A stretch of 13,383 nucleotides of DNA from Thermoanaerobacterales bacterium (GTDB taxonomy: Bacteria > Bacillota > Thermosediminibacteria > Thermosediminibacterales > Tepidanaerobacteraceae). Positions 1-6,367 of this stretch are shown piece by piece; the stretch's first letter is position 1, and each line of letters starts with the position of its first letter. The notes under the pieces are model-generated. The model ran no database searches and was not told where the DNA came from. It saw only the letters and a list, made by a program, of their open reading frames with translations. The stretch spans positions 1 to 13,383 of the forward strand of contig DUTQ01000060.1 of assembly GCA_012841995.1 (NCBI GenBank), read 5' to 3'. The translations under genes and the position numbers were made by a program.

Positions 1-429
1 GAAGATATAAAAAACGCCTACAACTTCATTATAATAGATTGCCCTCCTTCCCTTGGCCTGTTAACATTAAATGCATTAACTGCAGCTGATACTGTTCTGG
101 TGCCGATTCAGTGCGAGTATTATGCTCTTGAGGGTTTGGGTCAGCTGATGAATACAATTGATTTAGTTCAAAGACATTTAAATAAAGATCTGGAAGTAGA
201 GGGTGTTTTGTTGACAATGTTTGACGCTCGAACAAATCTTTCTATTCAAGTTGTTGATGAAGTAAAAAACTTTTTTAAAAACAAGGTATACAGCACAATA
301 ATACCCAGAAATGTCAGATTAAGCGAGGCTCCCAGTCATGGAAAGCCAATAATTAAATATGATTCCAGGTCAAGAGGGTCAGAAGTGTATATGGACCTTG
401 CAAAGGAGGTGCTGGGAATTGAGCAATAA
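1..429 (+). CDS. parA: Chromosome partitioning ATPase ParA/Soj (3' part, 5' end outside window)
   Basis: Frame 1 is open from the first base to a TAA at 427-429, giving the last 142 residues of a ParA/Soj-type deviant Walker ATPase. The Walker B strand reads [10 protein letters not shown] (about residues 10-19 of the visible part). It is followed by [26 protein letters not shown], typed here only as two landmarks: the VPIQ segment and the EGLGQL helix that ParA proteins use for dimerisation and switching. The C-terminal [15 protein letters not shown] block is also characteristic of Soj. Family members are about 250-260 residues, so roughly 110 N-terminal residues including the P-loop lie upstream. 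The protein binds DNA nonspecifically as an ATP dimer and is stimulated by ParB; in Bacillus it also tunes DnaA and sporulation. It overlaps parB by 11 bases, which implies translational coupling. Identification is firm. Confidence 0.96.
   Translation, partial: EDIKNAYNFIIIDCPPSLGLLTLNALTAADTVLVPIQCEYYALEGLGQLMNTIDLVQRHLNKDLEVEGVLLTMFDARTNLSIQVVDEVKNFFKNKVYSTIIPRNVRLSEAPSHGKPIIKYDSRSRGSEVYMDLAKEVLGIEQ
402..410 (+). promoter_or_regulatory. Ribosome binding site for parB inside the parA 3' end
   Basis: The sequence AAAGGAGGT ends eight bases before a TTG codon at 419. It is a near-perfect Shine-Dalgarno match and fixes the parB start at that TTG. The ATG at 359 in the same frame has no comparable site and would add 20 residues that are just parA read in another frame. 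Confidence 0.85.
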
Positions 430-1261
430 AAGAGGTCTCGGGAAGGGGTTAAGTGCCCTGATACCTATGGATGAAAAAAGCGGCGAGGACGTTGTAGAGA
501 TAAGCGTAAGCGAGATTTATGCAAATAAAGATCAACCCAGAAAAACTTTTGATGAAGAAAAGCTCAATGAACTTACATTGTCAATTAAGCAGCATGGTGT
601 TTTGCAGCCGGTTATTTTGCGGAAAAAATCAAATGGATACGAGATCGTGGCAGGTGAGAGACGGTGGAGGGCAGCAATAAAGGCTGGCCTTAAAAAAATA
701 CCTGCATTGATAAGGGATATTTCAGATACTGCTGCTATGGAAATCGGCCTTATTGAAAACCTGCAGAGAGAGGATTTAAATCCTCTTGAAGAAGCAAGTG
801 CATATCAGAGGCTGATGAATGAATTTGGAATGACACAAGAGGAACTATCAAAAAGAGTAGGCAAAAGCAGATCAAAGATTGCAAACTCTGTAAGACTACT
901 AAACCTGGAAAGCGAAATCAAAGAGCTCATTCAGTCAGAAAAAATCACGGCAGGACATGCCAGGGCTCTTTTGGCAATACCGGATAAAAACGAGAGAATA
1001 AGAGTAGCACGTAAGCTTGAAGAGGAAAACTTATCAGTGCGCCAGGTGGAAAAGATAGCAAAAGAAAAATCCTTGCAGGATAAGCCGAGCAAAAAAGCAC
1101 CTAAAGAAATAAACCCTGTGTTTGTCAATATATCCGAAAAATTGCAAAGGATTTTCGGGACAAAGGTAAGAGTCAGCGGTAGTGAGAAAAAAGGAAAAAT
1201 CCAAATTGAATTTTATTCTGAAGATGAGCTAGAAAGAATATTGGATATTATGGCTAGGTAA
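419..1261 (+). CDS. parB: ParB/Spo0J chromosome-partitioning CTPase and parS-binding protein
   Basis: This 280-residue protein opens [16 protein letters not shown], the standard ParB N terminus that stimulates the ParA ATPase. The TTG start at 419 is chosen because of the excellent ribosome binding site at 402-410 and because it gives that canonical N terminus. The ParB/Srx CTP-binding domain follows, with the conserved GERRWRA box at residues 79-85 and an [14 protein letters not shown] segment near residue 112. A helix-turn-helix for parS recognition begins near residue 138 ([17 protein letters not shown]), and a C-terminal dimerisation domain ends the protein. ParB loads on parS, closes into a CTP-dependent sliding clamp, spreads, and recruits SMC/condensin to the origin. 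A parS site sits immediately after its stop codon. Length and all domains are normal for the chromosomal Spo0J family; I see no feature of the Noc paralogue. Confidence 0.97.
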   Translation: MSNKRGLGKGLSALIPMDEKSGEDVVEISVSEIYANKDQPRKTFDEEKLNELTLSIKQHGVLQPVILRKKSNGYEIVAGERRWRAAIKAGLKKIPALIRDISDTAAMEIGLIENLQREDLNPLEEASAYQRLMNEFGMTQEELSKRVGKSRSKIANSVRLLNLESEIKELIQSEKITAGHARALLAIPDKNERIRVARKLEEENLSVRQVEKIAKEKSLQDKPSKKAPKEINPVFVNISEKLQRIFGTKVRVSGSEKKGKIQIEFYSEDELERILDIMAR

Positions 1262-1278
1262 TGTTTCACGTGAAACAT
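1261..1278. promoter_or_regulatory. parS centromere site
   Basis: The sequence ATGTTTCACGTGAAACAT is a perfect 18-bp palindrome whose inner 16 bp (1262-1277) match the Spo0J/ParB parS consensus TGTTNCACGTGAAACA exactly. It begins at the last base of the parB stop codon. ParB should nucleate here, load as a clamp and spread over the neighbouring genes. The similar Noc site has a CCCGGG core instead of CACGTG, so this is parS and not a Noc-binding site. Confidence 0.95.
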
Positions 1279-1342
1279 AGATAGCAAATCTAACAACTTA
1301 TCTAAAAGAAACTGTATTTAAATAAGCGGATTAAGGAGAGCG

Positions 1343-2038
1343 ATGCCCTTGCTTGGAACAATAATAAACGCTGTAGCTATAATATTGGGCACAATTTTTG
1401 GGTGTTTTTTGAAAGGCAGTTTTCCAGATCGGATTAAGACTACCATCATGCAAGGCATTAGTGCTACAGTTATTGTCATCGGCCTTTCTATGGCCATAAA
1501 GACGCAGAATATGCTGGTAGTTACATTGAGCATGGTGGTAGGTGGTATAATAGGGGAACTTTTGAATATTGAAAAGAGGCTAAATGATTTAGGCGAGGGC
1601 ATAAAGAGGCATTTTTCACAGGATGACGATAATTTTACCAGAGCTTTTGTTTCAGCTAGCCTAATATATTGTGTTGGGGCAATGGCCATCATGGGTTCTA
1701 TCCAGAGCGGGCTTACAGGTGATCACAGCACCTTGCTTGTAAAATCAGTGCTTGATGGTATTTCGTCAATTGTTTTTTCATCAAGCATGGGGATCGGAGT
1801 TGCCTTTTCGTCCCTCCCAGTGTTAGTATACCAAGGCAGTATCACCTTGGCAGCATCATATGTAAAAGAATTTGCAACTGAAGCTATCATTACTGAAATG
1901 AGCGCTGTTGGAGGTGTGCTTATCTTTTGCATAGGTATAAACATGCTTGATATAAAGGCAAACATTAGAGTTGGAAACCTCTTGCCCGCAATCTTTGCAT
2001 CGATATTTTTTACAATAATTCTTTCAAGCCTTACATAA
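1343..2038 (+). CDS. DUF554 family multi-pass membrane protein (YdfK-like)
   Basis: This 231-residue very hydrophobic protein starts at ATG 1343 behind an AAGGAGAG ribosome binding site. It opens MPLLGTIINAVAIILGTIFG, a signature of the DUF554 family (Bacillus YdfK, E. coli YqgA type), and carries the usual glycine-rich membrane segments, a central charged loop (about residues 75-95, ending at the DDDNFTRAF stretch), then LIYCVGAMAIMGSIQSGLTGD. Six or seven membrane segments are likely. The biochemical function of the family is not established; a transporter or channel role has been suggested from topology only. It sits 64 bases after parS on the same strand, and a weak hairpin follows it. 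The family call is confident, a function is not. Confidence 0.88.
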   Translation: MPLLGTIINAVAIILGTIFGCFLKGSFPDRIKTTIMQGISATVIVIGLSMAIKTQNMLVVTLSMVVGGIIGELLNIEKRLNDLGEGIKRHFSQDDDNFTRAFVSASLIYCVGAMAIMGSIQSGLTGDHSTLLVKSVLDGISSIVFSSSMGIGVAFSSLPVLVYQGSITLAASYVKEFATEAIITEMSAVGGVLIFCIGINMLDIKANIRVGNLLPAIFASIFFTIILSSLT

Positions 2039-2057
2039 TTATTTCCAAATTTAATAG

Positions 2058-2087
2058 CACTATTGCTAGTGAGATAAACTCACTTTT
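2058..2087 (+). terminator. Weak candidate terminator or competing hairpin pair after DUF554 gene
   Basis: AGTGAG (2068-2073) pairs with CTCACT (2079-2084) around a five-base ATAAA loop and is followed by only four T residues. An upstream CACTA (2058-2062) can instead pair with TAGTG (2067-2071), so the two hairpins exclude each other. The stem is short and the T run is poor, so termination would be partial at best. Confidence 0.3.
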
Positions 2088-2117
2088 GTCATAGGAGAAG
2101 TTAACGGAGGAGAAAAC

Positions 2118-2633
2118 ATGAGCGCATTAGGACTTTATAAAACTTTGAGCAATTTTTTTGTAACACATACACAACAAATATTATTGTATATAAGCGTTAT
2201 ATCCTTTTTTACATTGATTGCATTTATATTTATTGCATTAAGGCTATTGTCCATCTCTAAAAAATACCGTCAGCTTATGAAAGGAGCTGATGGCAAAAAT
2301 ATTGAAGCATTGCTTACTAAAAATTTAGAGGATCTAAAAGAAACGAGAGATTTCATTGTAGGATTAGACAAAAGGGTTAGTGAGCTGGAAGATAAAAGCC
2401 GCCTTGCAGTTAGCAAGATTTATTGCAAAAGGTACAATCCCTTTAACGAAATGGGGAGTGACCTCAGCTTTTCTGTTGTTTTTTTGAATCAAGATGATAC
2501 TGGCGTGTTATTGACAAGTATTTACGGCAGAGATGAAAATCGGATTTACTTAAAGCCTGTCAAGAATGGTGAAACCACTTACGCACTTTCACCAGAGGAG
2601 CAAGAGGTGTTGTATAAAGCCAAAAATCAATAG
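2118..2633 (+). CDS. DUF4446 family bitopic membrane protein
   Basis: This 171-residue protein starts at ATG 2118 behind a strong GGAGGAG site. One transmembrane helix lies near residues 20-43 (LLYISVISFFTLIAFIFIALRLL). A charged, probably coiled segment follows at about residues 50-95. A compact C-terminal domain begins KIYCKRYNPFNEMGSDLSFS and includes the motifs FLNQDDTGVLLTS and YGRDENRIYLKPV, which are typical of DUF4446. That domain is expected to be cytoplasmic, although topology is inferred. The family is common in Clostridia, often close to parAB, and no biochemical role is established. Here it precedes an M23 peptidase and a bactofilin, so a part in envelope or septum organisation is a reasonable guess only. 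Confidence 0.85.
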   Translation: MSALGLYKTLSNFFVTHTQQILLYISVISFFTLIAFIFIALRLLSISKKYRQLMKGADGKNIEALLTKNLEDLKETRDFIVGLDKRVSELEDKSRLAVSKIYCKRYNPFNEMGSDLSFSVVFLNQDDTGVLLTSIYGRDENRIYLKPVKNGETTYALSPEEQEVLYKAKNQ

Positions 2634-2706
2634 GGCTAGAGGTTGTTATGTTTATATGATATGGTAATAAAGTGAACTTGAATTGTCAGGTGGTGTTATA
2701 GGAAAA

Positions 2707-3618
2707 GTGAAGAAAAAAGCGGAAAAAACCTTTACCTTTATGATTGTACCCCATTCAGGTGAGGCTAAATACTCGCTTTCAATTACCCTCAGCACTCTTA
2801 AAGTAGTAGCCGGTATTTTATTGGGGGTTGCTGTGTTTATATTTATATCAGCAGCGCATTTTTCAATTAATTATAACAAGATGAAAGTAAGTAAACAGGA
2901 ATTATCGCAGAAAGCCCAAGATTATCAAAAAATGCAACAAGAGCTAGAGTATTTTGTTAAGAAAACCCAGGATCTTGAACAAAAAATGGACGGGCTTGAA
3001 AAATTGGACAGTGACTTAAGAAGCCTTTTAAAGGATGATCCCGCTCTTAAGAAAAACAATATGTCGATTAATGTAGAAAGAAAGCGGGGCATCTTATCCG
3101 TAGATCGTGGGAGTGTTGACAGGGAAAAGGCTATTGAAAACCTGGAAAAGATTGAGGAAAAATTACCAGAACAAGAAGAGAGTTTAAAGGAATTAAAGGA
3201 CGCAGTTATTCAAAGGAGCAATCGCATTGCATCAACCCCAACTATTTGGCCTGTTGATGGCAAAATTACATCGAGTTTTGGCTATAGGCGTTCACCTTTC
3301 GGTAAGAGAAGAGAGTTTCATGACGGCCTTGACATAGGGGCACCGTATGGCACTTTGATAAAGGCAACAGCTGATGGGGTTGTAAGTTTTACTGGTTATA
3401 AAACAGGATATGGCTACTCTGTTATAATCGACCATAAAAATGGTTTTGAGACATCTTATTGTCATAGCTCAGAGATATTAGTAAAAGAGGGTCAACATGT
3501 AAAGAAAAACCAAGTGATTGCTAAGGTGGGCAGTTCAGGCAGAAGTACAGGGCCACATGTCCATTACATGGTCAAGGTGAATGGAGTTCTGGAAAACCCT
3601 AAGGACTATTTGGATTAA
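2707..3618 (+). CDS. Membrane-anchored M23 family metallopeptidase (LytM-type endopeptidase)
   Basis: This 303-residue protein has a short basic N terminus, one transmembrane helix at about residues 29-51, a coiled coil over about 60-165 and a C-terminal M23/LytM domain from about residue 185 (WPVDGKITSSFGYRRSPFG). The zinc and catalytic residues are complete: HDGLD (His205, Asp209), His253 in YCHSS, and HVH (His284, His286). It should therefore be an active peptidoglycan endopeptidase facing the cell wall. The start is uncertain. GTG 2707 follows AGGTGGTG with an 11-base gap and is preferred. TTG 2683, eight codons upstream, has only a weak ribosome binding site. The bactofilin gene begins 12 bases after its stop, matching the known M23 peptidase-bactofilin pairing (Helicobacter Csd1/CcmA, LmdC/BacA). 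Confidence 0.95.
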   Translation: MKKKAEKTFTFMIVPHSGEAKYSLSITLSTLKVVAGILLGVAVFIFISAAHFSINYNKMKVSKQELSQKAQDYQKMQQELEYFVKKTQDLEQKMDGLEKLDSDLRSLLKDDPALKKNNMSINVERKRGILSVDRGSVDREKAIENLEKIEEKLPEQEESLKELKDAVIQRSNRIASTPTIWPVDGKITSSFGYRRSPFGKRREFHDGLDIGAPYGTLIKATADGVVSFTGYKTGYGYSVIIDHKNGFETSYCHSSEILVKEGQHVKKNQVIAKVGSSGRSTGPHVHYMVKVNGVLENPKDYLD

Positions 3619-3630
3619 GGGGGGCTTATT

Positions 3631-4047
3631 GTGTTTGGGAAAAAACAGGAAAGCATGCCGGCAAACCTGGACAAGGTTGATACAATTATAGGTAAAAGTG
3701 TTCAAATAAGCGGCAGCATCCGAGCAGAAGGCATTTTGAGAATTGAAGGCAAAGTGGAAGGTGAAATTCAAAGTTCTGGAGATGTAATAATAACAGAAAG
3801 CGGTGTTGTCAAATCAGATATGAAAGCTCGCAATGCTGTTATAGCCGGAACCTATAATGGCAATTTAGCTTTAGAAGGCAAGCTAGAAATAAGGGCTACC
3901 GGTAAGGTTGAAGGAGATGTCAAAGTTGATGGCTTTGTTGTAGAAGATGGCGGAGCCTTTGATGGAAAGTGTGAAATGTTAAAAAAAGAAAATACCTTAA
4001 GACCTAAAAACAAAGATGCTAAAACATTAGAGGAAAGCTCAACATAA
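3631..4047 (+). CDS. Bactofilin family polymer-forming cytoskeletal protein
   Basis: This 138-residue protein starts at GTG 3631 behind an AAGGGGGG ribosome binding site. After about 18 variable residues comes the bactofilin (DUF583/CcmA) core: IIGKSVQISGSIRAEGILRI and repeated short strands of the type EGKVEGEI, GKLEIRATGKVEGDVKVDG, which build the right-handed beta-helix that polymerises without nucleotide. The C-terminal tail from about residue 115 is charged and probably disordered. Bactofilin filaments sit on the inner membrane face and localise wall enzymes or other partners; in Myxococcus they position ParABS. The directly upstream M23 peptidase is the likely client here. Length is typical of the family. 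The gene's last codons form the left arm of its own terminator. Confidence 0.94.
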   Translation: MFGKKQESMPANLDKVDTIIGKSVQISGSIRAEGILRIEGKVEGEIQSSGDVIITESGVVKSDMKARNAVIAGTYNGNLALEGKLEIRATGKVEGDVKVDGFVVEDGGAFDGKCEMLKKENTLRPKNKDAKTLEESST

Positions 4048-4064
4048 GAGGTTGAGCTTTTTTT
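4034..4064 (+). terminator. Intrinsic terminator of the bactofilin transcript
   Basis: AAAGCTCAAC (4034-4043) pairs perfectly with GTTGAGCTTT (4051-4060) around a seven-base loop, and the T run continues from 4058 to 4064. The left arm lies in the last bactofilin codons and the stop codon falls in the loop. This is a convincing end for the upstream transcript. Confidence 0.9.
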
Positions 4065-4120
4065 ATTACATATTTTGTGCTGTTTTTGAAGATAATATGA
4101 GAGTAAGGACGGTGAGTGAT

Positions 4121-4411
4121 TTGAAGGTAGTAGCCATTGAAGATGGGCTTGAAGATATAGGCAAATATTTAAGTGCCATGGGATATAAGACAGTGGCTTG
4201 GGGTCAAACAGATAGCGCTGTTGATGCGGTTGTTTACACAGGTAAAAAGTTAGAGGATATTTATACATCTAATGCATTTACCAATGCACATTCTCTCGAT
4301 AATAAAGCTGATGAACTTTCTTATGGTATATTATTGATAAATGCACAGGGGAAAACGCCTGAGCAGGTTTACAAGATTATTAAAAACCGGGTCTATGAAG
4401 ATTTTATTTAA
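4121..4411 (+). CDS. UPF0180/YkuS family small protein
   Basis: This small protein of about 96 residues starts MKVVAIEDGLEDIGKYLSAM, continues with GYKTVAWGQTDSAVDAVVYTGK, and later has YGILLINAQGKTPEQVYKII. This is the pattern of the UPF0180 (Bacillus YkuS) family: an N-terminal 'X-V-EDGL' strand and helix, and a central segment resembling a small alpha/beta fold. The function is unknown. I choose TTG 4121 because it puts the conserved strand at the N terminus and has AAGGA at 4105-4109 and GGTGAG upstream. GTG 4112 and ATG 4097 are in-frame alternatives. Its stop overlaps the stop of yyaC on the other strand by four bases. It is separated from the bactofilin gene by a terminator, so it should have its own promoter, which I could not place with confidence. 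Confidence 0.8.
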   Translation: MKVVAIEDGLEDIGKYLSAMGYKTVAWGQTDSAVDAVVYTGKKLEDIYTSNAFTNAHSLDNKADELSYGILLINAQGKTPEQVYKIIKNRVYEDFI

Positions 4412-4974
4412 TCTAAAAATGTTTTAAGTCCTCTTGAAATGCCTTCAGCAATAATATCGGCCATTTTCATAACTGTATAAAGCCTGGTATTTTGCAGCAC
4501 AAAATACTCCATAAAGCCTCCTATGTTTACAATTCCCGTAACGTGAAATTCTCCAACTTCCGGGAGATTTTTGTTAACACCAGCCCCTGGTTTTAATGCT
4601 CCATCAGATAGTTTTATTGTCCCCACATTTTCTTTTCTCCCTAGAGATGCATCTACTGCGATTATGAACGGATTTTTAAATTTATCGTATATCTGATTTA
4701 ATACATCATCTAAATTGGCAGCATGGACGGGATCTGCAAGATTACCATAGACATTTGCTGTTGGATAAAGGAGTTTTAATCTTTCACCAACCAATGGGCC
4801 CAGGGAATCGCCAGTTGATCTATCTGTGCCTATACAAAGTATTACAATTGGCCCAGGAAAATACTTATCACAAAGTAATTGGAGGAAGTTTTCTTGAAAA
4901 ATCTTTTTAGCATAAGGAGAATCAATATCTATCCTGATGCTTTTTTTATTTGTAAGAGGATTTTGAATCAGCAT
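4408..4974 (-). CDS. yyaC: YyaC-type putative sporulation protein (DUF1256, Gpr/HybD-like fold)
   Basis: This 188-residue minus-strand protein starts at ATG 4972-4974 with AGGAGG seven bases upstream on that strand. The strand IVILCIGTDRSTGDSLGP at about residues 43-60 and IIAVDASLG near residue 108 are signatures of the DUF1256/YyaC family. The family shares the fold of germination protease Gpr and hydrogenase maturation peptidases. The Asp residues in GTDRSTGD and in VDASLG correspond to the acidic positions of that fold. Substrate and peptidase activity are not proven. In Bacillus yyaC lies beside soj-spo0J and is expressed in sporulation, which agrees with its position here and marks the organism as a likely spore former. 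It is the only minus-strand gene in the window and converges on the ykuS-like gene. Confidence 0.92.
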   Translation of the reverse strand: MLIQNPLTNKKSIRIDIDSPYAKKIFQENFLQLLCDKYFPGPIVILCIGTDRSTGDSLGPLVGERLKLLYPTANVYGNLADPVHAANLDDVLNQIYDKFKNPFIIAVDASLGRKENVGTIKLSDGALKPGAGVNKNLPEVGEFHVTGIVNIGGFMEYFVLQNTRLYTVMKMADIIAEGISRGLKTFLD

Positions 4975-4995
4975 AATCGTCCTCCTGATTTTTAA

Positions 4996-5025
4996 TTCAT
5001 ATCATTAATTAATAAATGATATGAA
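4996..5025. repeat. Perfect 11-bp inverted repeat upstream of yyaC
   Basis: TTCATATCATT (4996-5006) is the exact reverse complement of AATGATATGAA (5015-5025), with an eight-base AT spacer. It lies 22 bases upstream of the yyaC start codon, so it could be an operator or a leader hairpin for yyaC. No T run follows in either direction, so it is not an obvious terminator. Confidence 0.6.
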
Positions 5026-5171
5026 CCAAAACAAAATAGTATTCATTAGATTATGCGTCATATAATGATTTTTTAAACATATTTATGTGGTAAATAACAA
5101 TCGCTTACATTGCTTTTTTTAAGAGTTTCAATTTTGGCAAGAGCCTAAAAAGGAGTAAGGGAATAACTTAC

Positions 5172-5201
5172 TATTATTAAAAAGCTCATTTGTCATAGTC
5201 T
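5172..5201 (+). promoter_or_regulatory. Possible sigma-E-like sporulation promoter for the ykvI-like gene
   Basis: CATAGTCT (5194-5201) fits the sigma-E -10 pattern CATAnnnT. TATTATT (5172-5178), 15 bases upstream, shares five of seven positions with the -35 pattern GHATATT. A start near 5208 would give a leader of about 50 bases. The match is suggestive only, since AT-rich DNA produces such patterns by chance. Confidence 0.25.
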
Positions 5202-5257
5202 TCATCTAACAAGTTTCTGAACCGAAATCGAACTTAAGTATAGGGGAGGGCTATATC

Positions 5258-6298
5258 GTGAAATTTAAGGATGAATTAAATCTTGGGTTTATATATATGG
5301 GTACATTAGTTGGCGCGGGATTTGCTTCTGGTCAGGAAATTATGAAATTTTTTACGGTTTATGGCAAACAGGGACTAATTGGAATAATTGTTTCTTGTAT
5401 GCTATTCTTTATAATTGGCTATCTTGTATTGTTTTATTCAATACAGAGGCAATCAACTTGTGTTAGAGATATTATGCTTCCTCTCTGTGGCAAAAAATTA
5501 ATGACTTTTTTTGAACTTTTTGTAACAGTGTTTTTGCTAGGCGGGTATTATATAATGGTTTCAGGTTGTGGAGCTGTTTTATTAGAGGGGTTTGACTTGC
5601 CTTACTATCCTAGTGTTGGGCTGATTTGCCTGATATGCATATGGGGGCTTAAAAATGGAATAGAAGGGCTTGCCAATTTTAACAAGATTGCGGTTCCATT
5701 GATGATTTTTCTAACTCTTGTAATATGTAAGAAAACTATTCCCAACTTTGAAGAATTAAAGCTTATTATAGATTTTGCGCCTGAAGGAAGTAAGGGCTTT
5801 CTTTTTTCAGCTTTTGTGTATGTGAGTTTTAATATGGTTTCAGGTTCAGTCGTATTAGCCTCATTAGGAAAAAGCTCAAACAGACCAAAAGCTGCTCTTG
5901 GTGGAGCTGTTATTGCAGCCTGTGGGCTTTTTGTCATGGGCTCTGCAGTGTGGTTGATGACCACAGCAAATTTTTATGAGATAGTAAATGTTCAGATCCC
6001 ACTCATGTGGATTGCAAAACCATTAGGGCAGTCAATATACTTCATGTCAGTTGTGATTTTACTTTTGGCAATGCTGACCACTGCTTTTGGTATGGGGTTT
6101 GCTTTTTTGCTTAATATGTCAATCAGATTTAAAGTGCGCTATGAGCACACCCTTTTTATGCTTATTATCGGAATCCCCCTTACAGCATGCGGTTTTTCCA
6201 ATATGGTTGGCCTTGTATATCCTATTTTCGGAATCGTCGGTATTTTATTTATTTTATTGACTATTTTTAGAAGGTTTTTTCTTACAAAAATAGAATGA
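5258..6298 (+). CDS. YkvI-like membrane protein, putative amino-acid permease type
   Basis: This 346-residue protein starts at GTG 5258 behind a GGGGAGGG site seven bases away. It has about ten hydrophobic segments. The first contains MGTLVGAGFASGQEIMKFF, a glycine-rich broken helix that is the hallmark of the YkvI family and resembles the substrate-binding unwound helix of LeuT-fold APC-superfamily carriers. A second family landmark is YVSFNMVSGSVVLASLG near residues 187-203. No transported substrate has been established to my knowledge. The gene begins the rightward series after the spacer, faces away from yyaC, and is followed 69 bases later by a membrane-anchored propeller-like protein. 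Its relatives in spore formers make a sporulation role possible. The family is confident, the substrate is unknown. Confidence 0.88.
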   Translation: MKFKDELNLGFIYMGTLVGAGFASGQEIMKFFTVYGKQGLIGIIVSCMLFFIIGYLVLFYSIQRQSTCVRDIMLPLCGKKLMTFFELFVTVFLLGGYYIMVSGCGAVLLEGFDLPYYPSVGLICLICIWGLKNGIEGLANFNKIAVPLMIFLTLVICKKTIPNFEELKLIIDFAPEGSKGFLFSAFVYVSFNMVSGSVVLASLGKSSNRPKAALGGAVIAACGLFVMGSAVWLMTTANFYEIVNVQIPLMWIAKPLGQSIYFMSVVILLLAMLTTAFGMGFAFLLNMSIRFKVRYEHTLFMLIIGIPLTACGFSNMVGLVYPIFGIVGILFILLTIFRRFFLTKIE

Positions 6299-6367
6299 TA
6301 TAATTGGAAGAAAAATCAAGCAAAGTCAATAGCTTTTTTTAAATAAAGTTATATCGACGAGGTGAAC

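Larger units (their letters stand above)
4975..5257. other. AT-rich divergent intergenic region between yyaC and the ykvI-like gene
   Basis: This 283-base spacer must hold promoters for yyaC (leftward) and the ykvI-like gene (rightward). It contains a perfect 11-bp inverted repeat (4996-5025), a short AGTAAG/CTTACT hairpin (5154-5159 with 5167-5172) and a possible sigma-E-like element (5172-5201). No start codon in it opens a convincing gene, and I see no clear sigma-A promoter, tRNA or riboswitch. Confidence 0.6.

Noticed and set aside
359..418. Upstream ATG extension of parB
   Set aside because: The extra 20 residues are parA read in another frame, there is no ribosome binding site before 359, and TTG 419 has an excellent one and gives the canonical ParB N terminus.
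1318..1692. Minus-strand open frame opposite DUF554
   Set aside because: It is the antisense of hydrophobic coding sequence, with no ribosome binding site and no recognisable domain.
3852..4268. Long minus-strand open frame (138 codons) opposite bactofilin and ykuS-like genes
   Set aside because: It crosses a strong terminator and two well-supported plus-strand genes, and its composition is not that of a recognisable protein. It is a shadow frame.
4391..4440. Shared terminator between the convergent ykuS-like gene and yyaC
   Set aside because: Only a five-pair AGATT/AATCT hairpin is present, with A residues after it on the plus strand and no T run on the minus strand.
4860..4880. DnaA-box-like sequence (TTATCACAA) and possible origin
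   Set aside because: It is a single imperfect match inside yyaC, with no cluster of boxes and no AT-rich unwinding element. The gene neighbourhood suggests the origin is near but outside this window.
5017..5045. Sigma-G-like promoter for yyaC on the minus strand (TGAATA and CATATCA)
   Set aside because: The -35-like box is good, but the -10-like box deviates at two positions from CATACTA and the 16-base spacing is shorter than usual. It also overlaps the inverted repeat. Not strong enough to list as a feature.
6318..6340. AAGC/GCTT hairpin followed by seven T residues after the ykvI-like gene
   Set aside because: The stem is only four pairs with a ten-base loop, so it is too weak to call a terminator.
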